This document shows positions 23,117 to 33,105 of a stretch of 64,000 bases of DNA, one piece after another (within the stretch, counting starts at the first letter, position 1; each line of letters starts with the position of its first letter). This stretch comes from Sequoia sempervirens (Eukaryota > Streptophyta > Pinopsida > Cupressales > Cupressaceae): NCBI GenBank assembly GCA_007258455.2, contig VDFB02358134.1, positions 214,195,565-214,259,564 of the forward strand, in the 5' to 3' direction. The position numbers and the translations under genes were made by a program. The notes below the pieces were generated by a model. That model was not told where the DNA came from and did not search any database. It was given only the letters and a program-made list of their open reading frames with translations.

Positions 23117-24423
23117 TGAAAGGAACACAATCTTCTAAGAGGGGGGGGGGGTGAATTAGTAGATCCAGACAACTACAACAATTTTGGAAACCATCACAAT
23201 TACTTCATGGATTTTCAACATGAAGAGCATTGAACCATACAAGCAAGTTAAGAAATTAAAGCACAACACAAGACAACACATAACACCATATTTTTACGTG
23301 AAAATCCAAAACATAAAAACTACAACAAGAAGCTCTCACAAGCAGAAATATAATAAGAAAATTTCACAATATGAAGTAGGCACCAACCTACCAGAGACAC
23401 CAATCCCCAAAAGATTCAATAGGCATCAACCTACAAAAGACACCAATCCCTACCAAAATAATACAATAGGTAGAACACCAATCCTACCAGAATAGAAATA
23501 ATGGTGGATTTGAGATATGACACCAATAGACACTCTGATACTAACACACCCTCTTTTCTTCATGCTATGACAACTGTACATATCGCTCCTTGTACTTTCA
23601 CATTAATCATTAATTACATTGAATGCACTCCATTTCTTCAAGATACATCACATTACTCTGTCACTCAATTCACTTACATACAATATATCTGAACATTTGA
23701 AATATATACATGACACTACATTAATACTCTACTATGTCAACCACAAATCCGCATGAACCTAGACAACATAGGATGGACCTAAATTCAAATTACATGAAAC
23801 GTGTAATTTATAAGGTCCAATCTTTCCACCAAAAGCACTTGACACCTTGCGCCACCAAGGGAACCTTAAACAGGTCATATCCTCACTCCACATGCTTGAA
23901 TTAATTTTTGTATGCTTGTAGTTGTTATCACACATGCCTCAAACTTGGAATAGCTTGATGAAGCTTCTAATAATTCAAACTCTTCACACAGGAAGTCATG
24001 CCACCGAAAACTTTGGAAACTACTAGAACTAGTATATGTATACTCTCCTTCCAAACTGCAAAGGTACAACACATTTCTAAAAGAAATGCCACTCATATTA
24101 AATACTCTCTGCCCAAAAGATATCCTTCTGGACCACCACACACATTTCTAACTGCATATCTGACATGGTATAATGAATACATGAAATATCTAAAGGAAGT
24201 CACACCACAACTGACATGGTACAATATATGATAGATTAGACATCCTACAAGTATCAAACAACACACTATCAAAACCTTGAGAATATTGTCAATACTTATA
24301 CTCCTGCAATCTTTCTTCATCCTGACAACCTTCACATCTAACAACCTTGACACCCTTTGATAATGTCTATCAAACAAAATGACATGTCATCAATTTGACA
24401 TCAATGACAACCTATGCTCAACA
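23117..24423 (-). repeat. 5' LTR of a minus-strand copia element (1307 bp)
   Basis: On the minus strand it begins TGTTGAGCATAGGTTGTCAT at 24423 and ends TGTGTTCCTTTCA at 23117, next to the primer-binding site. A C-run (GGGGGGGGGG on the plus strand at about 23141) near its 3' end is shared with other copia LTRs here. Its start differs from the TGTTGGAAATTAATCCC LTR found at the other end of the same remnant. Copy B of the duplication begins at the next base, 24424. Confidence 0.8.
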
Positions 24424-24883
24424 TAAAACTCTTCAATTCTCAAAGTGTATTATTTCTACACTTTTAAGTAGTTATGAAACTCCCAACTCTTGAAATATAT
24501 TGGGTTCTAAAAATGAAGTGTTTGTTAGAAGTTTTAAGTCATTTTATAACCATTGTTAGAACTTGAGATGATTGTCAAAACCTTCAAAAGCCTAACATAA
24601 ATTTAAAAAAAATATATAAAGTGAAGTGTTAACGATTTAGAGGTTTTGAAAGGTTTTAAAACCTCTCTCATTGTAAATGATTGTGACAACCAATCAAAGT
24701 CTTGACATATGGTTCAAAACTCCTCTTTACATAAAACATCACATGAGCTCCTATGGCATCCATCGAATCTTAACAAAAATGGTTTCACCAATGTGATAAT
24801 CAACATAAACGTAACTTCTTGAAGCATAAGAAATTCCTAAACTATTTGGAAGCCCATATCATTCATGCACATGATAATAATAT

Positions 24884-26583
24884 TGATGGATTTAAAAATT
24901 ACAAATAGATCACACAATTTCACACCATAATCTTACTGCTAACATAAAACTAATCAATAACAATGTTTATTATCCTACATACTCCCTCATAATAAACACT
25001 AAAAAAAAATGGTCATTATTCCATATTTTATTTCCCCATAATGAACATTGTGAAGAAAAATCTCCAAATTACATGTTGCAACTCTCTAACCATCTCTCAA
25101 AAAATGGTGAATATGCATTCTCCAATCATCGATTTAGTCACTTTGCAATCAAATGTGATCAAACTATAGTTGACCATCACGAGTCACTCTTCTGGTGCTC
25201 ACTCCAAACCATGACCATACATAGTCAACTCTATGTCATTGGCAATGTCTTGCAATCACAATCTTGGGACTCGTCTCACAATCCAACCAAAAATTTGCAA
25301 TTTTCCTGATGTCTTACAAGAAAATATTTGTCACTCTTTGCAAACTATCAAACCTTGCTTGATTACTCTCATCTTTAATAAATGAATATTAATATTTGTA
25401 CAATTGTTTGAGCATACCGTTAATCTTTTCCCAATTCTATCTATGACTCCATCCACAATTCATTTGCATGCATTCTTTCATATATGTATTTGTCCACTCT
25501 TTATGCCAACACATCTTTTCAAAATGATTTGTTAAACCACATATGTGACAAGGATGTATATCCCAACACCTATCCATTGTATGTCATTTCCTATTACAAT
25601 GATAACACTACACACATTGCATTCTTTGAACAAATTTGTTAGAACCTATAATACCTATAACATCATTCCCTTTACCTGTGACATAACCAAGACCTTCATA
25701 CTTTGGCCTCATAATTGCCTCAATTGGTTTTGTGATTTCTTGTCCATGTTTTCCTAATCCTTGACTTGTATATCTCATTCTTTGCATGATTGTGAAACCA
25801 ATATTCTTCTCGTTACAACTAATAGTATTTTCAAATTCAAGCATATGATCATGTTCATCTTTACACTCTTCATCATAAACAACTTGAATGATATTACACA
25901 AACTGATTGATTTATCAAAACATAAATATTTTGTGCTACATGAAACATCAAAAACTAATGATTTTGATTTCAAACATTCATTTTCCTTTTGACATGATGC
26001 AAGCAACTGACCTAATTGACTATTTTGTGTTTTCAACCTAGATATCTTATCATTTTGTAAAAAAAATTTCTCTTCTAACCTTTTTCAATTGTTCTTCAAA
26101 ATCATCATTCTTCTTTTGAACTTCTTCAAACAACTTTAACCTATCTTCTAATTTTCAATTTTTGGTTTTGGCATCCTCCAATTCATTTCTAAGATTATTT
26201 TTTCACACAAATATTCATTTTTTTTTGGTGAACTACCTTAATACCTACTATCAATTGAGAATTAGATTGCTTAACTTAAAATAGTTCTTCTTCTAAAACA
26301 TCTTTTTACTTTTTAATTTTTTTACTAACTTTTCTCATTTTGCATCCAATACATCCTTATTTTCCTTATTACTCCAAGACATACAATACACCCTTATTTT
26401 CCTTGAAGCAAATGATGGATTTAAAAATTACAAAAAGATCATACAATTTCACACCATACTCTTATTCCTTGATCATTCAAGTAAATGTCTATTTATATAA
26501 CCTTGTATAAATCTCAATCATCCTAACTGAACATAATTGTCTGCTAACAGAAACTGATCGTTAACAATGTTTATTATCCTACA
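24884..26583 (-). mobile_element. Gag-only, TR-GAG-like non-autonomous LTR element
   Basis: A 1700-bp insertion with 5-bp target duplication AATAT (24879-24883 and 26584-26588); copy A has the empty site. Terminal repeats begin TGATGGATTTAAAAATTACA and end TTATTATCCTACA on the plus strand: 24884-24979 (internally deleted, 96 bp) and 26413-26583 (171 bp). On the minus strand a purine tract GAGGGAGTA precedes the 3' LTR. The interior holds only a gag-like reading frame with two zinc knuckles. No protease, integrase or RT is seen. I could not recognise the usual TGGTATCAGAGC primer site. Confidence 0.78.
25470..26389 (-). pseudogene. Gag-like protein with coiled coil and two CCHC knuckles
   Basis: Minus strand. 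A possible start is ATG at about 26389 (MSWSNKENKDVLDAK, then a stop). A charged, probably coiled-coil stretch follows (LFEEVQKKNDDFEEQLKKV near 26110), with a shift into the 142-residue frame 26036-25608 (NSQLGQLLASCQKENECLKS; SCSTKYLCFD). In a further frame, at about 25615-25520, lie two adjacent knuckles: CYHCNRK-x-HTMDRC, where x is a stop at the usual Gly, and CHICGLTNHFEKMC. Both have C-x2-C-x4-H-x4-C spacing. This fits a retrotransposon gag that packages RNA. It is broken by stops and shifts. Confidence 0.7.
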
Positions 26584-29500
26584 AATATTTGGGAGATTCA
26601 TACGCTTGTGGTATTAAAAGGGCAATGTTAGCAGAGTATCCGAGGAGATGATCACACGTTGCATGTTCACTATCATCCATACGAACATATTGTATCTCAG
26701 CCAAATGAACTTGTTTCATCTGAAGTTATCTCATCAGTTTATGAAAATTTTCATCTTATTGTGGCTCAAGCTCTACGAGATTCTCAACCACCTTCTGACA
26801 AATCGTCAAGCGAATAGCAAGGTGAAACTCCTTTTCTGCCTGAATCAGCTTTCACATTACTAGAAGGCCTGTGTAATCCAGGAATATCTTATCATCATGA
26901 AAAGGAACTGGTTAATGGGGATTGAGTTACTCAAGGTCTAGGCGCGATTTAGAACCTAATTTTACTACAACTACTGACAAGGAATGCTTGTTTAAATATT
27001 GCTTTGTAGTGTCTAGTACACAATCTAGATGAAGTATGAGAAAAAGCTATACATCTGGAAACTAATAAGCTTTATCCTCTTGACTATATTTGACAAAATA
27101 TTGAGCAGATTGCTACAGACATATTGCTCTCAGTAGTTGATGTTCAACAGGTTTTAGGTGTATTGCTAACACAATTTTTCTTTTGGGTTCCCTTCTTATG
27201 GCTCTGGTACCATCTCCATCAATATTAATTAGTGGGAGGATGATGGTTGTGTTGACCATATCGAAAACTATTCAGTTGGCAAAATGGAATATATGCACGC
27301 GTGGCAATTGGCAAGAAAAGTCTTCATTTTGACGTGGCACTTATTGTGAAATATATGATGGCAATCGGTAAACAAATAAAGGCAGGAAAATTAAACATGG
27401 CACAACATAATGTTGTTTGATATGAATCAAATAAAACTTGCTTCGGCGGCAGTGTTTGAGACCGTAATCTGACAGACTGAACGTATTATTTATTGTCCCC
27501 TGCTTTTTCTCGCCAAGTGTTGGCTTTGCATGGCGGATTTCAAATTGTGATTAAAAGGAGTTATGTTTGTGGGTATTGTTTTAGACCTTGCAAACTGGTC
27601 TTTAGTTCATTTCTTCTCTGCGAATACTAAGATAATTCCTTTCTGCAAAACAAAAATCATTTGATGGGTATGCAAGATTACATAAACAGGTTTGCAGATA
27701 CATTGTTTGTATTTTGAAATGAAGTTACAGGTCTATATGAATTTAATTTTCATAGAAAGAGTGAAATATTTTCTTACATATTTGATCTTTGCTCACATGT
27801 ATGAGGATCTGGGGCAAATTAAAAAGGAGGAACTTAACAGGATCGGGTAGAGTCTTGGGCATCACAGGTATGTTGAGCCGCGAAATTCAAAGGGCACCAC
27901 AGGTAAGAATTTTCAAGACAGTGAATTCTTTGAGCAAAGTTGAAGTTTGTTGAAAACTGAAAAGAATACTCGCACAGTTTTAGAAGATTGAATAATTTTG
28001 GGTGTTAAACCCAGGATATTATATGCAGTTTTTTTGTTCAAAACAAAAGGAAATGTACAAGCATTTCCAGTCAGTTGCAAATATGTCGTTGTGGAAACTA
28101 TTTTCGAGTATCTCAAAAATGAAACACTTTGGAAGCTTATAATGATTACCAGATTTGAGACAGGAACAAATCCGAAAACTAAAACTGTTTTGTTAGTTTC
28201 TCAAAAAGCATTTTTAAAAGGAAGTTTGTGTAACAAACTCTAACTGGTTCAGTTAGATACATGTAACTGATCAGATTTGAATTTCATTTCTATAAATATA
28301 GCATTTGTAATCATTAGATACATGTGAGTGTGTGTGAAAACATATTTATATGTATCTGAGGATAAGAGGCTTGAAAAGTTTTATCATAAACTTGTGTACA
28401 TATATAAGTGACATATACACATTTGTATATGTATATGAGATGTATTTACAGAATTGAAAAGGATTAAAATCCCTGAGCAGTAGTTGCTGCTGATTGTAAA
28501 GTATTGAAAATCAATAAAGGATACAGGTTTATGGAGTGGTTTTTCTCCCTATGACGAAACCGTGAGGTTTTGGAGGGTTTCCCACTCGGCACAAATTGGT
28601 GTCTCAATCTTCTGTGAGTTGCTATTATATTTCTGTTCATGATGAATGTATGTAATTTCAGTTCAGTTGTTCAAAATATTCTGTTCAGTTGATCAAAATA
28701 CTCTGTTCTGGTTTCATAATTTCAGTATATAAATTCAATTTGTAAATTTTGTGATTAGTTCTGATTCACCCCCCTCTCAGAACTTGAATACTTCCAACAG
28801 GTTGGTTAGCATTGATATTGCTTTAATGGTAAAACCCTTGTACATTGCAGAAACTTTACCATCTGATATCCGGAGAGCACTTGTTAGTATAAATACTCTT
28901 ATAGTTACAACTACTCAATTTTTCTTTCACTTAGATTCCAGGAACATGGCGTTGGATGTTGAGAACTGCTGGTGTAGTTTTGCTATGTGCAACCAATCAA
29001 CCAGATGAGCTAGGTGATGAATTTATGAAACGCATCCAACTACATGTATATAGGTTTTCCTGCAAAGGAAGAGTGTGTAATGATCTTTTCTGCTTTTGAA
29101 AAGATTGTATTCTATACACCAGGTTTCTTTGGATCAGAAATACAAAATCTTGTCAATGCGTCCACTATTATGACTATAAGGAAGGATCAAAAGGTAACTT
29201 CCAACAAGATATCATTGATGCACTAGATAAATGATTATTTGAAAACTTGGGTTTGCTTTTTACAGATGAAGAGCAACATATGTATGCAAAAAAGGTTCCT
29301 TTTGAGAATAAAAGATTGTCGGTCGTACATAAAGCTGGTCCCATGCTTTTAGCTCATTTGTTTCCCTGATTTGACTTACATGGTATCACTTTCTTGCTTC
29401 CCGACAAGAAGGAATCTACATTTTCTATGTTTTATCCTAGGGAGGATATGATGCAACAATGTTATGCCACTTAGAGTACCTGAAAATGCACATGGTGTTC

Positions 29501-29950
29501 GTTGTGCAAAGCAAATTATATGCGATGATGATAATGTAATTGATGAAGGTCAAGATGAACTTCAAAGGATTACTCGAGAGCCAGTCATAAGTCCAACAAA
29601 TCCTTGGCTGGGCTTAATCCATATGATGTGGAATGATAAATTTGAAGTTCCTAATTGATTCCCAATAATGGATCTGATTTAAAATCAGTGGGATGCTCCA
29701 AACAGACAGATTGCTAGTGTCAGTTGAGGTTTCAAGATTATTTACACGAGAGCTGACAAGGTATGTTGATGAGGCAGAAGAGGAGGCAAAGACTACTTTG
29801 AGGAATAAAAGACACATTTTGGACAGATTGGTAGCTTAATTACTTGAGCACTCAAAACTCGCCAGCTTAGAAGTGCATGAAATAGTCAAAGCTACGAACC
29901 TAGTAATGATTGTTGACCAGATAAAGTTTTGTATTAAAGTATCCTTCAAT
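26584..29950 (+). pseudogene. FtsH-like protease pseudogene, copy B (split by a solo LTR)
   Basis: Counterpart of 17975-19790. The 5' part (26584-27249) reads more clearly than copy A: SEVISSVYENFHLIVAQALR-like sequence, then YPLDYI, QNIEQIATDILLSVVDVQQV and a hydrophobic LLTQFFFWVPFLWLWYHLH membrane stretch near 27180. A 1550-bp solo LTR interrupts it at 27250-28799. The 3' part resumes with SIDIALMVKPLYIAETLPSD (28808), YIGFPAKEECVMIFSAFEK (29050), FFGSEIQNLVNASTIMTIRK (29130), VVHKAGPMLLAH (29320) and RNKRHILDRLVA (29805). It shares the HKAGP change of the zinc motif with copy A. It cannot be functional. Confidence 0.78.
27250..28799 (+). mobile_element. Solo LTR, 1550 bp, with GGTTG target duplication
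   Basis: Absent from copy A and flanked by GGTTG at 27245-27249 and 28800-28804. It starts TGTTGACCATATCG and ends CACCCCCCTCTCAG...CTTCCAACA, so it has TG...CA ends with an inverted TGTTG/CAACA. A TATA-like TCTATAAATATAGC lies at 28290-28303. There is no internal retroelement sequence. It is the product of recombination between two LTRs of a copia-type element. The orientation is inferred from the C-rich 3' end. Confidence 0.9.
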
Positions 29951-30049
29951 ATTTTAGGCTGGTTTTATAACTACTGTCGAAGCCGACTTCTAACACATCT
30001 TAGAAACCCACCTCCTTTGAAGGAGCATAAGGGTGAGTATCTAGAATGG

Positions 30050-30326
30050 GCTCTAGGAGAATTCACTGTCAATAATTCATGGACGGAAAATTCACTGCCA
30101 ACAATTCATCGCAGGATCTGTTATGACAAATTCACCTCAATTAAAATTAACCACCAACAATTCACCTCCATGGAAAATTACCCGCAAGAATATTAATGCG
30201 AATAATTTTCCACGGCAGTGAATTACTGGTGGTGAATTTTTACTTGTGGTGAATTTTTCATGATGGTGAATTTTCCCGCGGTGAATTTTCGATCATAAAT
30301 TATTGATGGTGAATTTGCCGTATACC
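30050..30326. mobile_element. MULE-like MITE, 277 bp
   Basis: Present only in copy B. It is flanked by imperfect 10-bp direct repeats TCTAGAATGG (30040-30049) and TCTAAAATAG (30327-30336); copy A has a single such site. The ends are imperfect inverted repeats, and the interior is packed with AATTCAC on the left half and GTGAATT on the right half, so it can fold back. A target duplication of 9-11 bp suggests the Mutator superfamily. It has no coding capacity; the 107-residue frame across it (29873-30196) is fortuitous. Confidence 0.8.
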
Positions 30327-31288
30327 TCTAAAATAGGTTATCAAAATCCTTCAAAGCACAATAAAAAGAGATTTTATTCGAATGATAGTCATGTCTGCAA
30401 CTGTGGAAGCAAAAGAAAAGTGCAGATTGTTTGATAGGTCTCAAAGAAATGTCGTATTATGAATTGCAATGGCTGAAGGTTATGAATGTAATTGTTTTTG
30501 TTAGAAAGCCTTGCTAACTTTTAAGAAAATGGAATTAACGGGCATAAAGCCAGAGTCCACAACCATTTTCAGCACTCCCCCTACTCGCAACTCATAAAAG
30601 ATGGTGTATTGCAAAATATATAGAAGCTTAGACCTCTATAATTGTGTAATTTAAAGAGAAGTTTTGTCAAAAACAATAACATGAAATGTTAAAGGATTAA
30701 ATAGGGTGTGACCATTCATCAATTGCATAAGTGAACGTAGGTTTAGGCTCTTGTTTAACAAGAGTTAGCGCTATTGAATTCAATAATAAAAAATGTCATG
30801 GCAAAATAAATTGTCAATGGGTGGGTTTAAGTCTTTCCATACAAGGTCAGAGTTGTAAGTACATAAATTGAAAGCTGAAGTAAACCCAAAATGTGGGAAA
30901 GCATTCATGTCTTCTATTGTGGAGTCCTCAAGTAAGTGAGAAAAGGATCCCGTGGTTTTCCTATATAACACAGACCTCTGTCCAGAACCTGAGCATAATC
31001 ATGAGAGGCCATGGAATCAAAACATAAAGATTCCTTGTTGGCATGAAATTTGATAGTCATATATCCTTAAGTACAAGCAAGCACCTATGATAGAATGAAA
31101 GACAAATGATAGACATTGGCTGAGCCTAGTAACAAATTATCATTACTAATAGAAAATAATGAAGTGGTAACCAGCTTATGAAGCCTGAATGTAAAAGATT
31201 GTGTATGTTATTTTTCATGGGAGTTGCATTCTACATCATGTATTATATCTCCGAGTGCTTATATGGTGGTCATGTGGAATGTGATTGA

Positions 31289-31559
31289 TGTTAGAATATT
31301 CTGGTAATTTCTACCAGCTATAGGTTAAGTTTTTTTTTATTATTTTATTTTTGTGTCGGTTATGATACTTTCCAGAAACTTCTTTATGTCGGCTAGGTTA
31401 GGGATCTCTAGATGTTTCTAAATATTTTGAAAATCCTCTATATAAAGGCCTAATGTAATTGATTTCAAGCAAGCAATACAAATGAGGAATTTTGTCATTG
31501 TGCAGCAGCACAAATATTTCAGTTTTATGTTGATTATTCTTCTGTCTCTGCCCACTTCA
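31289..31559 (+). repeat. 5' LTR of the 31289-36524 copia element
   Basis: TG...CA ends, 271 bp. It contains a TATA-like CTCTATATAAAGGCC at about 31436-31450, which probably sets the transcription start. It pairs with 36254-36524. Confidence 0.93.
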
Positions 31560-31561
31560 GG

Positions 31562-31573
31562 TGGTATCAGAGC
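31562..31573 (+). promoter_or_regulatory. Primer-binding site TGGTATCAGAGC
   Basis: Two bases after the 5' LTR; complementary to the initiator Met-tRNA 3' end, as is usual for plant copia elements. Confidence 0.93.
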
Positions 31574-32130
31574 CGGATCAAGATCTGGAAGAAAGAAAAG
31601 TTGTCGCTGCCATGAAGTTTGCAGCCTTTGTGAAAGGAGAGATCGTAGATTAATTAGCCAGTAATAAAGCACAGACTTAAAGAGATCGCTGGAAAATTAA
31701 AAGTAGAGGGTTTAAGAAGTCTGCGGCCCAAGAGAAAGCTGCAGCTTGTAAGAAAGTAGAAATCGCTGGTTTCAAGAATAGGAATTAGAGATTGTGGAAG
31801 AGCCAATGCATGGAAAAATTAACCGCCATTTGGAGCATTAAAAATTGAAGGAAGACGGAGCTGAAGATCGCAGTCTGGAGCTGTCATTCTCCGAAAATCA
31901 ATGCAAAAAACAAAGACAAGATTGTGTTGAAGAAGCCGCCGACTATTGCAAATTTAAGTAGTTGTTGTATGGAGGATACAGATCAGAATCTAAGAATCCA
32001 CTGTTAAGTTGCAGTCGTAGCTGTAAGAAGAGGATCCGCAGATCTGAAGCAAGTCAAGGAGATCGCTGTCCAGAACTTGTTGCAATTTGAAATAGACGTT
32101 AAAAAAAAATTAGAGTTTACATTTGCAGTC

Positions 32131-33105
32131 ATGCTATCAGTTACTTGGCATCCTACAATTCCAATATTTTCTGGGAAAAATTATGATACTTGGTCATATA
32201 GGATGAAATTAATACTTGGTTCACATGAGTTATCAGATATAGTTGAAAAAGGTTATAATGAACCATAAGATGAATCTACTTTGAGTAATAATGAAAGGAA
32301 TAGACTTAATGAAAACAGAAGAAAGAATATAAAGGCTTTGCAGATAATTGGACAATGATTGGATGATTCAATTGTTGGAAGGATTAAGCCTGCAGCTACA
32401 GCCAAGCAAGCATGGGACACTTTAGAAACAACATATCAAGGTATGAGCAAGGTAAAAGTTGCAAAATTACAAGCACTTAGGAAAGAATTTGAAAATATGG
32501 AGATTCAGATTCAGATTCAGTAGATCAATTTTCAATTTGTATTATGGATTTGGTTAATCAAATAAGGATGAATGGTGATGACATGTCAGACCAAAAGGTT
32601 GTAGAAAATATTTTAAGAAGTTTTCCTACTAAATTTGATACTATTGTTGTGCCAATTGAGGAAACTAAGGATTTGTCAACATATTCAATAGATGAGTTGT
32701 TTGGTACTTTAAAAAATTATGAGTTGAGATTGAATAAGAATAATAATACCTCATTGGAGAATGCATTCAAAACACAAATGACATTTGGCAGAGACAGAGG
32801 AAGAGGAAATCTAGGATTTAGAGGAAGAGGAAGAGGAAGAAGCAATTTTCAAAGAGAAGAAAGGAAGAGTCCAAATCCAGGAGGAAGGAGAAATCAAAGT
32901 TTCAATTCAAGGGGACGCAATAACAATCAGGCATCACAAAGGTATGACAAATCAAATGTTCAATGTTATTATTGCAAGAAGTATGGTCATATTACAAATG
33001 AATGTCAAAAGAAGCAAGCTGATATGGGAAAGCAAAATGCAAATTTTTCTGAGAGTACTTCTGAGACATTTTCATTACTTGCCATGTTTCTCAAGAAATT
33101 TCAAG
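32131..33105 (+). pseudogene. Copia gag with CCHC zinc knuckle
   Basis: From ATG 32131: SVTWHPTIPIFSGKNYDTWS, the usual start of copia gag, then GSHELSDIVEKGYNEP and an in-frame stop. It continues through AKQAWDTLETTYQG near 32410 to the open stretch 32544-33122. That stretch has a UBN2-like part, an Arg/Gly-rich region (32800-32930), and one knuckle CYYCKKYGHITNEC at about 32964-33005 with C-x2-C-x4-H-x4-C spacing. It forms the virus-like particle and binds the element RNA. Stops lie at about 32266, 32356 and 32521. A frameshift near 33095 separates it from protease. Confidence 0.9.

Noticed and set aside
29873..30196. 107-residue frame downstream of the FtsH-like gene
   Set aside because: It spans the edge of the MITE insertion; copy A lacks it.
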